The translations under genes and the position numbers were made by a program. Under the pieces are notes generated by a model. That model was not told the DNA's origin. It worked only from the letters and a program-made list of their open reading frames with translations, and made no database searches. A DNA stretch of 64,000 bases from Candidatus Woesearchaeota archaeon (lineage in GTDB: Archaea; Nanobdellota; Nanobdellia; Woesearchaeales; GW2011-AR15). Of the stretch, positions 19,876 to 30,827 are shown in pieces; the stretch's first letter is position 1, and every line of letters starts with the position of its first letter. The stretch spans positions 52,533 to 116,532 of the forward strand of contig JAFGJW010000003.1 in assembly GCA_016928835.1 (NCBI GenBank). Reading direction: 5' to 3'.

Positions 19876-20029
19876 TAGCCCTGTAGTGTAGCGGCCAAAT
19901 CTTTGCTGAGAAGAGGCAGTTCATGCGACCCTCTGGACAGAGTAGATGCCAGCATTTCCTGGCGTCTTCCAAGGAAGACAGGTTGCGACCCAGGTTCGAA
20001 GTTGAACAACGAAACTCCTGGCAGGGCTA
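19876..20029 (+). tRNA. tRNA-Gln(CTG), three predicted introns: D-loop 19898-19918, anticodon 19937-19979, T-loop 20001-20015
   Basis: Acceptor AGCCCTG/CAGGGCT; anticodon arm CGACC-CTCTGG^A-GGTTG; T-loop intron BHB CCAGG-TTCG-AA^G-TTG-AA-CAA-CGAA-AC^T-CCTGG gives TTCGAAT. Confidence 0.87.
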
Positions 20030-20086
20030 TCCTTCTTTACACAATATCAATAGTTTTAAAATATATAGATCATTACTTGAAATAAA

Positions 20087-20659
20087 ATGGCTAGCAGATA
20101 TGAGTGTGAGGTCAGATTCTTTATTAAGGATATTGAAAAGTTCAGAGATAGGATAAAAGAGTTGGGAGGCATTGTGAAATTTCCGTATGAATTCACTGAC
20201 TATTACTATCTACATAGAAATGAAAAATGGAATCCTATATTAAAAAATATAAGGATAAGAGAATGGAGCTATCCAAGAAAACCAACATGTATCTATCTGA
20301 CAAAGAATGAGATAAAAGAGACTAAGGGCATCAAATTTAAAAAATCACTCTATAAAGAGGGGAAATTACCTTTATTCTCAGCAAATATTAAGGAATGCAA
20401 AGAAGTTCTGCATGATCTTGGTTTTTTACCTTGGATTACTGTAATTAAAAAGGAATGCAAACTTTATGAGGTCCCCAAAAAATTCATTACAATTGAAGAA
20501 TATATACCAGAACTTGGATGGACAGGAGAGCTTGAAATTGAAGGAGACAATATTACATCTGCCTCTGAATACATCAGGAAATCTCTTGATTTGTTAAAAA
20601 TAAAAGAATATACTTACAAATCTATTTCAAGCCTGGTAGCTGAGGCTAAGGGACAATAA
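20087..20659 (+). CDS. CYTH-domain protein (CyaB/ThTPase superfamily)
   Basis: SRYECEVRFFIKDIEKFRDRIKELGG, RIREW, TIEEYIPELGWTGELEIEGDN. Confidence 0.7.
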   Translation: MASRYECEVRFFIKDIEKFRDRIKELGGIVKFPYEFTDYYYLHRNEKWNPILKNIRIREWSYPRKPTCIYLTKNEIKETKGIKFKKSLYKEGKLPLFSANIKECKEVLHDLGFLPWITVIKKECKLYEVPKKFITIEEYIPELGWTGELEIEGDNITSASEYIRKSLDLLKIKEYTYKSISSLVAEAKGQ

Positions 20660-20701
20660 TTATTTCTAATAATTCAAAGAGGATATAACTATGATAAAGA
20701 A

Positions 20702-20896
20702 TTAATCTTCTACTTTTATCGCCTGCTCTGGGCACTGTACTTCACATGCTCTGCAACCTATGCATTCATCTGGCTTTTTTACAACAACTTTCTCTCTGCC
20801 GTCAACTTCCTCTACAGCAAAGACTTCCATTGGACAGACCTCAACACAGGTTTTGCATGTTGAACATTTGGAATAGTCAATTATTGGTTTTGGCAT
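20702..20896 (-). CDS. 2[4Fe-4S] ferredoxin
   Basis: CSTCKTCVEVCP...CIGCRACEVQCP. Confidence 0.92.
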   Translation of the reverse strand: MPKPIIDYSKCSTCKTCVEVCPMEVFAVEEVDGREKVVVKKPDECIGCRACEVQCPEQAIKVED

Positions 20897-20902
20897 GAAG
20901 CA

Positions 20903-21676
20903 TCACTTCTTTTTCTTTGATTCTTTCTTAGATTTTTTTGAAGGCGCAGCTTTCTTTTTAACCTTTTTTTTGTGAGGTTCAGGCTTATTATCTGTCTGCT
21001 CCTTTTTCTCGGTAGTCTTTTCAATGTCCTCCGCAGATGCTTCAGCACTTACTGCTTCTTCTGGTTGAATTTTTTGTGTTGCTGCCTGCATTTTTTTTAT
21101 TTTCCTTGTCTCAGGTTTCAGAACTCTTATCTCACAGCTTTTAATCGGATGAAGCTTGCTAAGTTTATCTCGGAGCGTTTTCTGCAGGGCATATTTTATG
21201 ACATTATTAAAGATTTCATCATAATTAGTCTTTCTAAAATAGTTGGTTATCTCTTCCTTAACCCTTCTTCTTATTGCCTGCTCTTTCAATGTAGCCACAT
21301 CTCCTCTAGTTAGTATAAATGGTTTGACCCTCAGCTCTGTATTATCAGCACTTTTGGCTACAAAAGAATCATCAATGCGGGTATTATTGCGTCTTACATA
21401 CCTCTTCACAACTGTCGGCGTAAGCTCATATTGGGTGATTTTGGTATCAAGTTTATTATCCATAACACCTATTATCAAGAATTCAATGTTGATTCCCTGT
21501 GTTTTTATGTCACCAGTCAATTGCATCAGATTAACTGTTGTTGTTCTGCCAATTGCAGACTCTGGCTCATATAAAAGACTCTCCCCAATTATAGTATTAT
21601 TAAATATCTTTGGTGCAACAATCGGGTACCATTTCTTTTTCTTACGTTTCACGGTTTTTACTACACGTTTTGCCAT
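20903..21676 (-). CDS. rps3ae: 30S ribosomal protein S3Ae with Lys-rich tail
   Basis: KKWYPIVAPKIFNNTIIGESL, GRTTTVNLMQLTGD, CEIRVLKPE. Confidence 0.92.
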   Translation of the reverse strand: MAKRVVKTVKRKKKKWYPIVAPKIFNNTIIGESLLYEPESAIGRTTTVNLMQLTGDIKTQGINIEFLIIGVMDNKLDTKITQYELTPTVVKRYVRRNNTRIDDSFVAKSADNTELRVKPFILTRGDVATLKEQAIRRRVKEEITNYFRKTNYDEIFNNVIKYALQKTLRDKLSKLHPIKSCEIRVLKPETRKIKKMQAATQKIQPEEAVSAEASAEDIEKTTEKKEQTDNKPEPHKKKVKKKAAPSKKSKKESKKKK

Positions 21677-21781
21677 GTTTATGATGGATTAATGATATAT
21701 TTATAAAATTTTGTGTTTAGAGACATGCTAGTGAAAAGAAAAAATTTTAATTCCTCGTCTATTCATTAAGTGATAAATTTG

Positions 21782-23680
<1,899 letters not shown>

Positions 23681-23884
23681 TCACCACTATTTATTGATTA
23701 ATTTTTAATGTAAATTTTAACACAAGAAACTGTGTTTTTTTCGTCTATAAATACTAAAGTCCAGGTATATTTAAATCTATCGGAATTATGGAACAAAAAT
23801 CCTAATAAAAAAGAGTCACTTTGTGAAAAATAAAGGATATTTTCAAAAAATTTTAAAAACAACATAGAATTCCTACTCGTTTAT

Positions 23885-24096
23885 GGGGCTATGGTGTAGC
23901 TTGGCCTATCACTCGTGGTTTGGGGCCACGCGACCCCGGTAACCTTTTACAAAAAGCTTAACCAAAAGAAAGGCGGCGTACGCAAACATTGTTTGCTTTG
24001 CCCCCTTGAATTGTAATTGGTTGGGGATTTCAAATGAAAATCTCGGATTTTCACTTCCTCGAAAACTCCATTTTCAAGAAAATCCGGGTAGCCCCA
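23885..24096 (+). tRNA. tRNA-Pro(TGG), two predicted T-arm introns: 23940-24028 (89 nt, T-stem/loop junction) and 24035-24082 (48 nt, T-loop), flanking a 6-nt exon TTCAAA
   Basis: Acceptor GGGGCTA/TAGCCCC, anticodon arm CGTGG-TTTGGGG-CCACG, T-stem CCCGG/CCGGG. Intron 1 BHB: CCCC-GG^T-AACC...GGTT / GGGG-AT^T. Spliced T-arm: CCCGG-TTCAAAT-CCGGG. Confidence 0.82.
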
Positions 24097-24152
24097 TTTT
24101 CTACTCTGAAATGAGAAAATTTTTATATTACAATGCCAATTCTTAGTAGAAC

Positions 24153-25196
24153 ATGTCTTCAAAAAAATCAACCTCTCAATTAGTGGAAGCAGCGAGACAT
24201 ATGAAAAATTTCCCAATAACATATGATAGATTACCTGAGAGAGATTTCTTGGCTTCTTTGTATGTATTGCCTTGGGAAATAAGGAATGGTGCTACACTTG
24301 CTCATCATGCTCTCTTTAATTATTTGATGCTGCAGAGTAGATTTACACCAGAAAGGTTATATGAATTCCTTGATGAGGGGGACCTGGAGAGAGCTGTATC
24401 CTGTGCTGTTCTTGCCACCACAGGTATAGAAACAACTGGTATCAAGGATAAAGTTGAGGGAGTAGTTCTATTGCACCCAGATATATTTGATGTGCTTGCT
24501 TATTTTATGATTCATGGAGGATATTATGATGTGTGGGTTAATCTCCAAGGAGAGCAACAGAATGAATATTTAGATGAATGTGTCAAGGAGTTTGTTAAAG
24601 GACTATGGCCGCTCATAAAAGATGCCCATGGAGGTAATGGTATAATAGAAACAAAGGCTTATGCATGTATAGATCCGGACGATAATGCTAGAGATGGTTA
24701 TGTAATTGTTGTAAACCAAAAGGAACTATGCAACTTATGGTCGCTCCTTGCATCAAACGAACAGTATCAAATTGATACCTCTGGAATAGTGCCTTGGTTA
24801 ACAAGACATGGAATAAAAAGTGAAATGGCAAATGCATGGATTTTGGCTAATGCACATAATGAAAGTGGATACCCTCTTTTTTTCCCACAACATACAGATT
24901 TTGTATTTCTTGATGGAAAAAAGGTATATGAAAATGTAGTTTATATGGAATATTGTACTGAAGCACAAGAAGAATTAACAGAAGAGAAGGAAGAAACAGA
25001 TTATCAACATTTAGAGGCAGGATTACAAAAACTGGCAAAAACAAGATTCTTAGCAAATGCATTAAGCATATTGAAAGGATCAGGAGGAAGTCCTTTATCC
25101 ATGCTATACAGTCAAGAAAGAACTACAGCAGTGAGAAGACAAGCTCTTGCGTATTTAAGGAGCGAGTATACTCCACAACAAACAAAAGGGAATTAA
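24153..25196 (+). CDS. orphan protein, 347 aa
   Basis: Long ORF; its TAA is followed directly by the ATG of the next gene. Confidence 0.75.
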   Translation: MSSKKSTSQLVEAARHMKNFPITYDRLPERDFLASLYVLPWEIRNGATLAHHALFNYLMLQSRFTPERLYEFLDEGDLERAVSCAVLATTGIETTGIKDKVEGVVLLHPDIFDVLAYFMIHGGYYDVWVNLQGEQQNEYLDECVKEFVKGLWPLIKDAHGGNGIIETKAYACIDPDDNARDGYVIVVNQKELCNLWSLLASNEQYQIDTSGIVPWLTRHGIKSEMANAWILANAHNESGYPLFFPQHTDFVFLDGKKVYENVVYMEYCTEAQEELTEEKEETDYQHLEAGLQKLAKTRFLANALSILKGSGGSPLSMLYSQERTTAVRRQALAYLRSEYTPQQTKGN

Positions 25197-27407
25197 ATGA
25201 CAGAGGATAGAACTGGAATAAGAAGAACATTAGGTGGAACACCAAGAGAAGACGTTGTATTCAATCCAGATACAGGGGACTTAGAATATAGGGTTGAGAG
25301 CAGAGCAACAAGTCCAAGTCCTCGTACTGGAGGCACTTACACTCCTGCTCCTGCTGGGCCAAGTGGAAGTAGTGGTGGCGGATATACAAGACGTGGCACT
25401 TCAGGAAGATCTTGGGATGTGGAAATACCTTCTCTTGGTGGCGTATTCTCAGGCATAGGAGATGCTTTACGCGGCTTAGGAGGAATGATTGGAGGAATCT
25501 TTGAGCGTGGTAGAGAACAAATTGAAGGATTGGCACCAGGACCTAGAAGTAAGGATAAGAAAAAAGCACGAGAACCGAGACCAGAACCAGGAGGGAGTAG
25601 GGAGCCTCAAGAAAGACCGTCTAGGCAATATGCTTTAACTGTTATATTAGAAAGTGAACTTCCTGAGATTGAATCTTCAGTTCCCATATCAGGAGCTAAC
25701 ATAATAGCTATGCCTATTAATCCATTACGTAGAATAATTCAATTCACAGATAATGGGGGTGGTGAATATTCCGGACAATTGCGTCTTGGAGCAGGATACA
25801 GACTAAGAATATCACATCCGGCATACAAGCCTCTAACCAAAGGAATCAGAGAAAGGGAGGGAGAGGAGCATGACGAAACACTCAACTTAGAACCTATACT
25901 TGGTAAATTGGAATTAACTGTTAGGGATGAAGCTGGCTACGTATATGACAAACTTGAAATTGAACTTGTAAGGCAAGGAGAAGAAGATATTGTATATAAA
26001 GGAGAAACAGATGAAGATGGAGTTGTTGAATTCGAAGATGTATTAATAGGGGGATACAGTGCAAAAGTTACTAATAAAAAGCTTCCTGATTTACTTGAAG
26101 AAGAGCAAAACCCCTCTGATCCCATTACTGTTTCAAGTGGTGATAACCAAGCTGGATATATACTGCAAGTTAGGAGAATGCAAGCCAGCGGACGTATACT
26201 AGATATTTATGGAAATGCTGTTAGTGGCTTGGAGCTGGTTTTTAAGCAGCAAATTGAAGATGAAGATAAAAAAGGTGGATTAGAAATTGCAGTTACTACC
26301 AATAGGAAAGGTCATTTTTCAGCATCTTTGCCTATTGGTGATTCCTATGAGTTGCTACTGGGTTCAACAGGCATTTATAGTGTTAGCGCTCCAGGCGAAG
26401 ATCCAGAAGCATTATTGGAAAACATTGACCTAGGATATGATGAGGAGAATGAAGAGGAAGAAGAGGAAGAAGAAAACATTGCGTTGGGAGACATTCAGGT
26501 CCATTATAGGGGTAAAATAACAGGAACACTAACCGGACAAGAGCTGCCTGAATTACTGGAAATGATGATACAAAGAGGCAGAGGAAGAGTTAGATTAGGA
26601 TTAAAACCTCATGAAAGAGAAATACCCTTTGAACGAGAATTGCCTCTAGGAATGTACACCTTAGTGTTTGGCTTACCACTTGGATACGAGCCAATTGATG
26701 CGTTTGAAGTTGAGGTTAATGGTCAAGTAGATGTTGGCCAAATTAACTGTCATAAATATACACCAAGGAGTGTTCGTTGTGGTTTACTGCTTGTTCGTGA
26801 AGAGACAACAACAGAAAGCAATGGACAACAGGTAGTAAACACCAGGCTAGTACTACATGGCGCAGATCCTTCAACACAAGAAGCATTAGCTAACACAGGC
26901 AGATATCATGGATACCAGCCCAGCTCTATAGGTCCCCAAGATTATCTCTTATTATTTCTTCAAGGCGCTGATGCACTTCATTTAATTGGATATGCCACAG
27001 GAGACATCTTTGAATGGAAACAAACTAGCACAGACGAAGCACTTTGTGGTGCAATTGAAGAAAGGCAAACTGGAACAGGCCCCGATAGGGTACTAACCCT
27101 TAATACTACATTAATCTATGTTCTTGACTCTGGTGAAGTGGAGAATATACCAGAAGAAGATATACCAACAGCTCTATGGGGTTTAATAGGCCGCAACCCT
27201 CATGAATTAAAACCAGGGTTATACAGACAGGCTTTGCCTAGTAATCATTTAATATATGAAATGAAGAGAGGTAAGCTGTCAGATATCTATTTACCTGCAG
27301 GAGGAGGATACATCAGATTTAAGCCTGCGAACACAGTAGAAGGAACGGTTGAAATTTGTAAAGCAGACAGCTGTTTTCCCAACACAAACATAGCTGGTAT
27401 CTCTTAA
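25197..27407 (+). CDS. orphan multidomain protein, 736 aa, with carboxypeptidase-regulatory/Ig-like beta repeats and Gly/Pro-rich N-terminus
   Basis: Repeated pattern (LELTVRDEAGYVYDKLEIELVR..., SGRILDIYGNAVSGLELVFKQ...) resembling CarboxypepD_reg-like folds; no obvious signal peptide. Confidence 0.7.
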   Translation: MTEDRTGIRRTLGGTPREDVVFNPDTGDLEYRVESRATSPSPRTGGTYTPAPAGPSGSSGGGYTRRGTSGRSWDVEIPSLGGVFSGIGDALRGLGGMIGGIFERGREQIEGLAPGPRSKDKKKAREPRPEPGGSREPQERPSRQYALTVILESELPEIESSVPISGANIIAMPINPLRRIIQFTDNGGGEYSGQLRLGAGYRLRISHPAYKPLTKGIREREGEEHDETLNLEPILGKLELTVRDEAGYVYDKLEIELVRQGEEDIVYKGETDEDGVVEFEDVLIGGYSAKVTNKKLPDLLEEEQNPSDPITVSSGDNQAGYILQVRRMQASGRILDIYGNAVSGLELVFKQQIEDEDKKGGLEIAVTTNRKGHFSASLPIGDSYELLLGSTGIYSVSAPGEDPEALLENIDLGYDEENEEEEEEEENIALGDIQVHYRGKITGTLTGQELPELLEMMIQRGRGRVRLGLKPHEREIPFERELPLGMYTLVFGLPLGYEPIDAFEVEVNGQVDVGQINCHKYTPRSVRCGLLLVREETTTESNGQQVVNTRLVLHGADPSTQEALANTGRYHGYQPSSIGPQDYLLLFLQGADALHLIGYATGDIFEWKQTSTDEALCGAIEERQTGTGPDRVLTLNTTLIYVLDSGEVENIPEEDIPTALWGLIGRNPHELKPGLYRQALPSNHLIYEMKRGKLSDIYLPAGGGYIRFKPANTVEGTVEICKADSCFPNTNIAGIS

Positions 27408-27422
27408 TTATGTAGTGTCAAA

Positions 27423-28199
27423 ATGGATCTAAGTTCGATGAGAGTTGAAATAGCAGACCTTCTGTTGAGTCTTGATAATAGGGAATGTATCTCAAATTTA
27501 TTTACTCAGAATCCAAGTCCAGTACTGGAGTCTCAGGCACAGGGTGAGCCCATTGGAGCTTATATACTTGGTGGCGGCGCGTTATACTTGTTACTCAATG
27601 GAATACTGCATGGAAAAAGATGGAAGCGGCATGCCTTTGTTTTTAATCCAATAACTGCTCTAATCGGTTGGGGAATTGGTTATGCACTTGTTGTTAATAA
27701 TCCTACTGCTCAAGTTGATCCCTCACAAGTCCAACTGTATTTTGCATCGGGATTAGTCATAGCAAAAGAAGTACTCCATCTTATTGTCACAAATCTAGGA
27801 AAAGCAGTGAGGACAACAGCAGGTGCATATACTGCAGTGAGAGAATTTACACCAGTAAGGTCTGTTATCTATGGTGTGCTGGGAGCAGTTGTAGGATATG
27901 CCATAAGCAGGATTAGTGGAGTAGGCCTGCCAGTTGAACTGCCTATTGCTGCGGGCGGCTTAATTGGTTCAATGTTAGCCCAAGGGCTGGATTACTACAG
28001 GGACCATGGTTTAGGTTGGCCGCTCTTATTCAGTGCAATTGGCGCAGGGGCTGGCATAGGCGTATCATATCTACTTGAGGTACCTTTGCTTGGATATACA
28101 GTTATGCTTGGCGTGGGTGTCTCGATACTAAATAGCATATACAGGAGAATTTCACAACATGGTCGGACCTATGATTCTGAAGGTACTCATGGCCATTGA
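27423..28199 (+). CDS. orphan Gly-rich multi-pass membrane protein, 258 aa
   Basis: Multiple Gly-rich TM segments; third gene of the operon. Confidence 0.7.
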   Translation: MDLSSMRVEIADLLLSLDNRECISNLFTQNPSPVLESQAQGEPIGAYILGGGALYLLLNGILHGKRWKRHAFVFNPITALIGWGIGYALVVNNPTAQVDPSQVQLYFASGLVIAKEVLHLIVTNLGKAVRTTAGAYTAVREFTPVRSVIYGVLGAVVGYAISRISGVGLPVELPIAAGGLIGSMLAQGLDYYRDHGLGWPLLFSAIGAGAGIGVSYLLEVPLLGYTVMLGVGVSILNSIYRRISQHGRTYDSEGTHGH

Positions 28200-28244
28200 A
28201 TATCAATAGTTAACTATTTAAATAATTGGGATTTTCTGAAAGGC

Positions 28245-28454
28245 ATGGCATCAAATAAGTCTAAGTCTGTAAAAAGATTCGGTGCAAGATACGGAAGAAC
28301 CACAAGACTGAGATATGGAGAGATTGAGCAATTACAGAGAAAATTGCACAGATGCCCGTACTGCCATAATGTCAAAGTTAAGAGGATCTCTGTTGGAATC
28401 TGGCACTGTAAAAAATGCAATGCCAAGTTCACTGGAAAAGCTTATACTATCTAA
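28245..28454 (+). CDS. rpl37ae: 50S ribosomal protein L37Ae
   Basis: RFGARYGRTTRLRYGEIE, CPYCHNVKVKRISVGIWHCKKC. Confidence 0.93.
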   Translation: MASNKSKSVKRFGARYGRTTRLRYGEIEQLQRKLHRCPYCHNVKVKRISVGIWHCKKCNAKFTGKAYTI

Positions 28455-28455
28455 A

Positions 28456-28593
28456 ATGGTACTATATAAATGCATTAATTGTAACAAGGAGCTTGAGAAT
28501 CAGAGCCTAAGAAGAAGGGTAAGGTGTCCTTATTGTGGCTCAAAACTTTTATTCAAACCAAGAACCTCTCTTACTAAAGTCAAAGCAAGGTAA
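28456..28593 (+). CDS. rpoP: RNA polymerase subunit P (Rpb12)
   Basis: MVLYKCINCNKELENQSLRRRVRCPYCGSKLLFKPR; true start internal to the 28315-28593 track ORF. Confidence 0.9.
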   Translation: MVLYKCINCNKELENQSLRRRVRCPYCGSKLLFKPRTSLTKVKAR

Positions 28594-28663
28594 TCAGTTA
28601 TTTCATTACCCTTAATAATTGATAATACTCTTGATTTTTATAATATAATCTGCCTAAAATAAA

Positions 28664-28996
28664 ATGAAAGACGTTGATCAGGAAACAAAAAATAAAATTG
28701 AACAATTGCAGTTTCTTGAACAAAATATAAACACACTATTAGCACAGAAGCAGCAATTTCAATCACAGCTTCTTGAGGTTGAGTCAGCATTAAATGAACT
28801 GGAAACAACAACAGAAGCTTATAAAATTGTGGGCAATATAATGGTCCTTTCAAAAAAGCCCGATCTAAAAAAAGATCTTGATTCAAAAAAAGAGATACTT
28901 AATCTCAGAATAAAAAATATTGAAAAACAAGAAACCAAGATTAGGGAAAAAGCAACGAATATTCAGCAGGAAGTCATGGCTAAGTTAAAGAAGTGA
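28664..28996 (+). CDS. pfdB: prefoldin subunit beta
   Basis: Coiled-coil ORF in the conserved L37Ae-RpoP-prefoldin cluster. Confidence 0.88.
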   Translation: MKDVDQETKNKIEQLQFLEQNINTLLAQKQQFQSQLLEVESALNELETTTEAYKIVGNIMVLSKKPDLKKDLDSKKEILNLRIKNIEKQETKIREKATNIQQEVMAKLKK

Positions 28997-29001
28997 TATT
29001 A

Positions 29002-29247
29002 ATGCCACAGGAACAGTTGAACAGAATCATAGAGGCACTTGCTCAACTTAAAGAGGATACAACTGTACCAAGAAACGTGAAAAGCAGGATTGATCATATA
29101 ATATCTGTACTCAGCTCAGAGCAGGAGACCTCATTGAAGATAAATAAGGCATTAAATGAACTTGATGAGATATCCAGCGACAATAATCTACAACCGTTTA
29201 CCAGAACCCAGCTTTGGAATATCAGCTCGATGCTGGAAGCTATTTAG
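29002..29247 (+). CDS. UPF0147 family protein
   Basis: ALAQLKEDTTVPRNVKSRIDHIISVL; internal start MPQEQ preferred. Confidence 0.85.
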   Translation: MPQEQLNRIIEALAQLKEDTTVPRNVKSRIDHIISVLSSEQETSLKINKALNELDEISSDNNLQPFTRTQLWNISSMLEAI

Positions 29248-29806
29248 GTTTTATTTCTATTTTCGATTTAACAACTGTAGAGTTTGGAACATAAATCATA
29301 TCATTCTTATCTGTTATGAGCTGCATTTGGATTAATCCAATGTGCACAACTTTCCCTTCAATATTGTCAAGCCTGATTTTGTCATTCTCCTTTATCTTTT
29401 TTTTCCGTAGGATATAAATGCCAGAGACCAGATTAGGAATCAGGTCTTTCACGCTCAGTATGAATGTAATAATAAGAATGGCAAGTATAGCTGCTACAAG
29501 CATGTATAGAACTATATTTTTTAAACCAACCTGATCCAGGGTTGCCAGCAGTGTCAGGGAATATGTAATATATGAAGCCAGACTTCCCAGGATTGTTTCT
29601 ATATCTACCTTAATTCCAGTGGCATTTCTTACAAGTTTATTAGCCTCAATTTCTCTGAGGGATTTTGTGATTACTTTGCCTAGAAACTTCCCAAGAATAA
29701 AGCCCAGCAGCATTATAATAAAAGCTACAACAATCCTGGATGCTGTGTTTGAAAAGAGCCAGTCCAAATACCCTGTTGGTTCGATAATAGCTGTGTTATC
29801 AGCCAT
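29240..29806 (-). CDS. MscS-like mechanosensitive channel family protein
   Basis: TM helices followed by IKENDKIRLDNIEGKVVHIGLIQMQLITDKNDMIYVPNSTVV. Confidence 0.8.
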   Translation of the reverse strand: MADNTAIIEPTGYLDWLFSNTASRIVVAFIIMLLGFILGKFLGKVITKSLREIEANKLVRNATGIKVDIETILGSLASYITYSLTLLATLDQVGLKNIVLYMLVAAILAILIITFILSVKDLIPNLVSGIYILRKKKIKENDKIRLDNIEGKVVHIGLIQMQLITDKNDMIYVPNSTVVKSKIEIKPK

Positions 29807-29940
29807 AGAAACTGTGAGAGCATTAAGGATATATAAATCTTATTAAAGTCTATATCCAAAGATAGAAATTACATATTTATTTTATAGTGATAATCTGCCT
29901 AAGATATTTTTAAATAATTGTAACTATTATTAATATTTGT

Positions 29941-30594
29941 ATGGACAATATCACAGAACTCAAAAGGAGAATATTTGATTCAGAAGAGAGAACCTTTTCT
30001 AATCTTCCATTGGAAGATATTGTCCAAGTAAACGGTGCTGTGAGAAAAGATATCGATACTGGGAACTTTTCTCTTGGAGAGGTCTTAGAATTCCTAGCCC
30101 GAGAGCAAAATGAGACAAAAAATGCATTTTTAGTTCCTGAGCACGAATCAGGTATAGAAATTGAAGACTTGGACAAAGTTGATCTTCTTCTCGAATCGAA
30201 GCTTAAAGAAAAAGACATACCAAGCATCCTGTTATATGAGGTCAAGCAAGGATTATATTACGTGTACTTAAGGAAAAAAGAAGAGGAAAAAGATGAGAAA
30301 GAAGAGAAACCAATAAAGAAAGAAGAAGAAGAAGAAGAAGAAGAGACAAATAAATATTTGTTTGTACCTGCTGACATAATGGTAAGACGCGTGCCTCAAT
30401 ATATCCTTGGCACAGGAATCCTAGGTAGAGCATTCATACATATGAATTATATTGAGGTTCTGGATTCCTTGTTTGGGCCAGAGTACATTGAAGTCTTGAC
30501 GCATGAAATCCTGCACATAAGGTACCCGCAAAAAGGAGAGATAGAGATAAGGCTTATAACAAGGAATTATATTGCCAACCCAATCTATAATTAG
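29941..30594 (+). CDS. hypothetical protein with HExxH motif and acidic KE insert
   Basis: EVLTHEILHIRYPQKGEIEIR near C-terminus. Confidence 0.65.
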   Translation: MDNITELKRRIFDSEERTFSNLPLEDIVQVNGAVRKDIDTGNFSLGEVLEFLAREQNETKNAFLVPEHESGIEIEDLDKVDLLLESKLKEKDIPSILLYEVKQGLYYVYLRKKEEEKDEKEEKPIKKEEEEEEEETNKYLFVPADIMVRRVPQYILGTGILGRAFIHMNYIEVLDSLFGPEYIEVLTHEILHIRYPQKGEIEIRLITRNYIANPIYN

Positions 30595-30629
30595 AAAATC
30601 TTATAAATTCTTATCATAAACTAAATTAT

Positions 30630-30827
30630 ATGGATAGCACAAAGACCAAAGTGAATAGAGTGATTCTGCAACTGGCAAAGGAGTTTGGGAATATTATACC
30701 AGTAGTTGAGATACATCGAATCCTTCCCGAGATTGACACAAAGAAGATTCACAAGGCAATCTCAGATCTTCAGGACGAAGGCCTTGTTAGCAGAATTGAT
30801 AAGCAAACAATACAGGTGAACCTATAA
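30630..30827 (+). CDS. small winged-helix-like protein, 65 aa
   Basis: EIHRILPEIDTKKIHKAISDLQDEGLVSRID. Confidence 0.6.
   Translation: MDSTKTKVNRVILQLAKEFGNIIPVVEIHRILPEIDTKKIHKAISDLQDEGLVSRIDKQTIQVNL

Noticed and set aside
23947-24222. 91-aa minus-strand ORF
   Set aside because: Lies across the tRNA-Pro introns and exon; no coding features.
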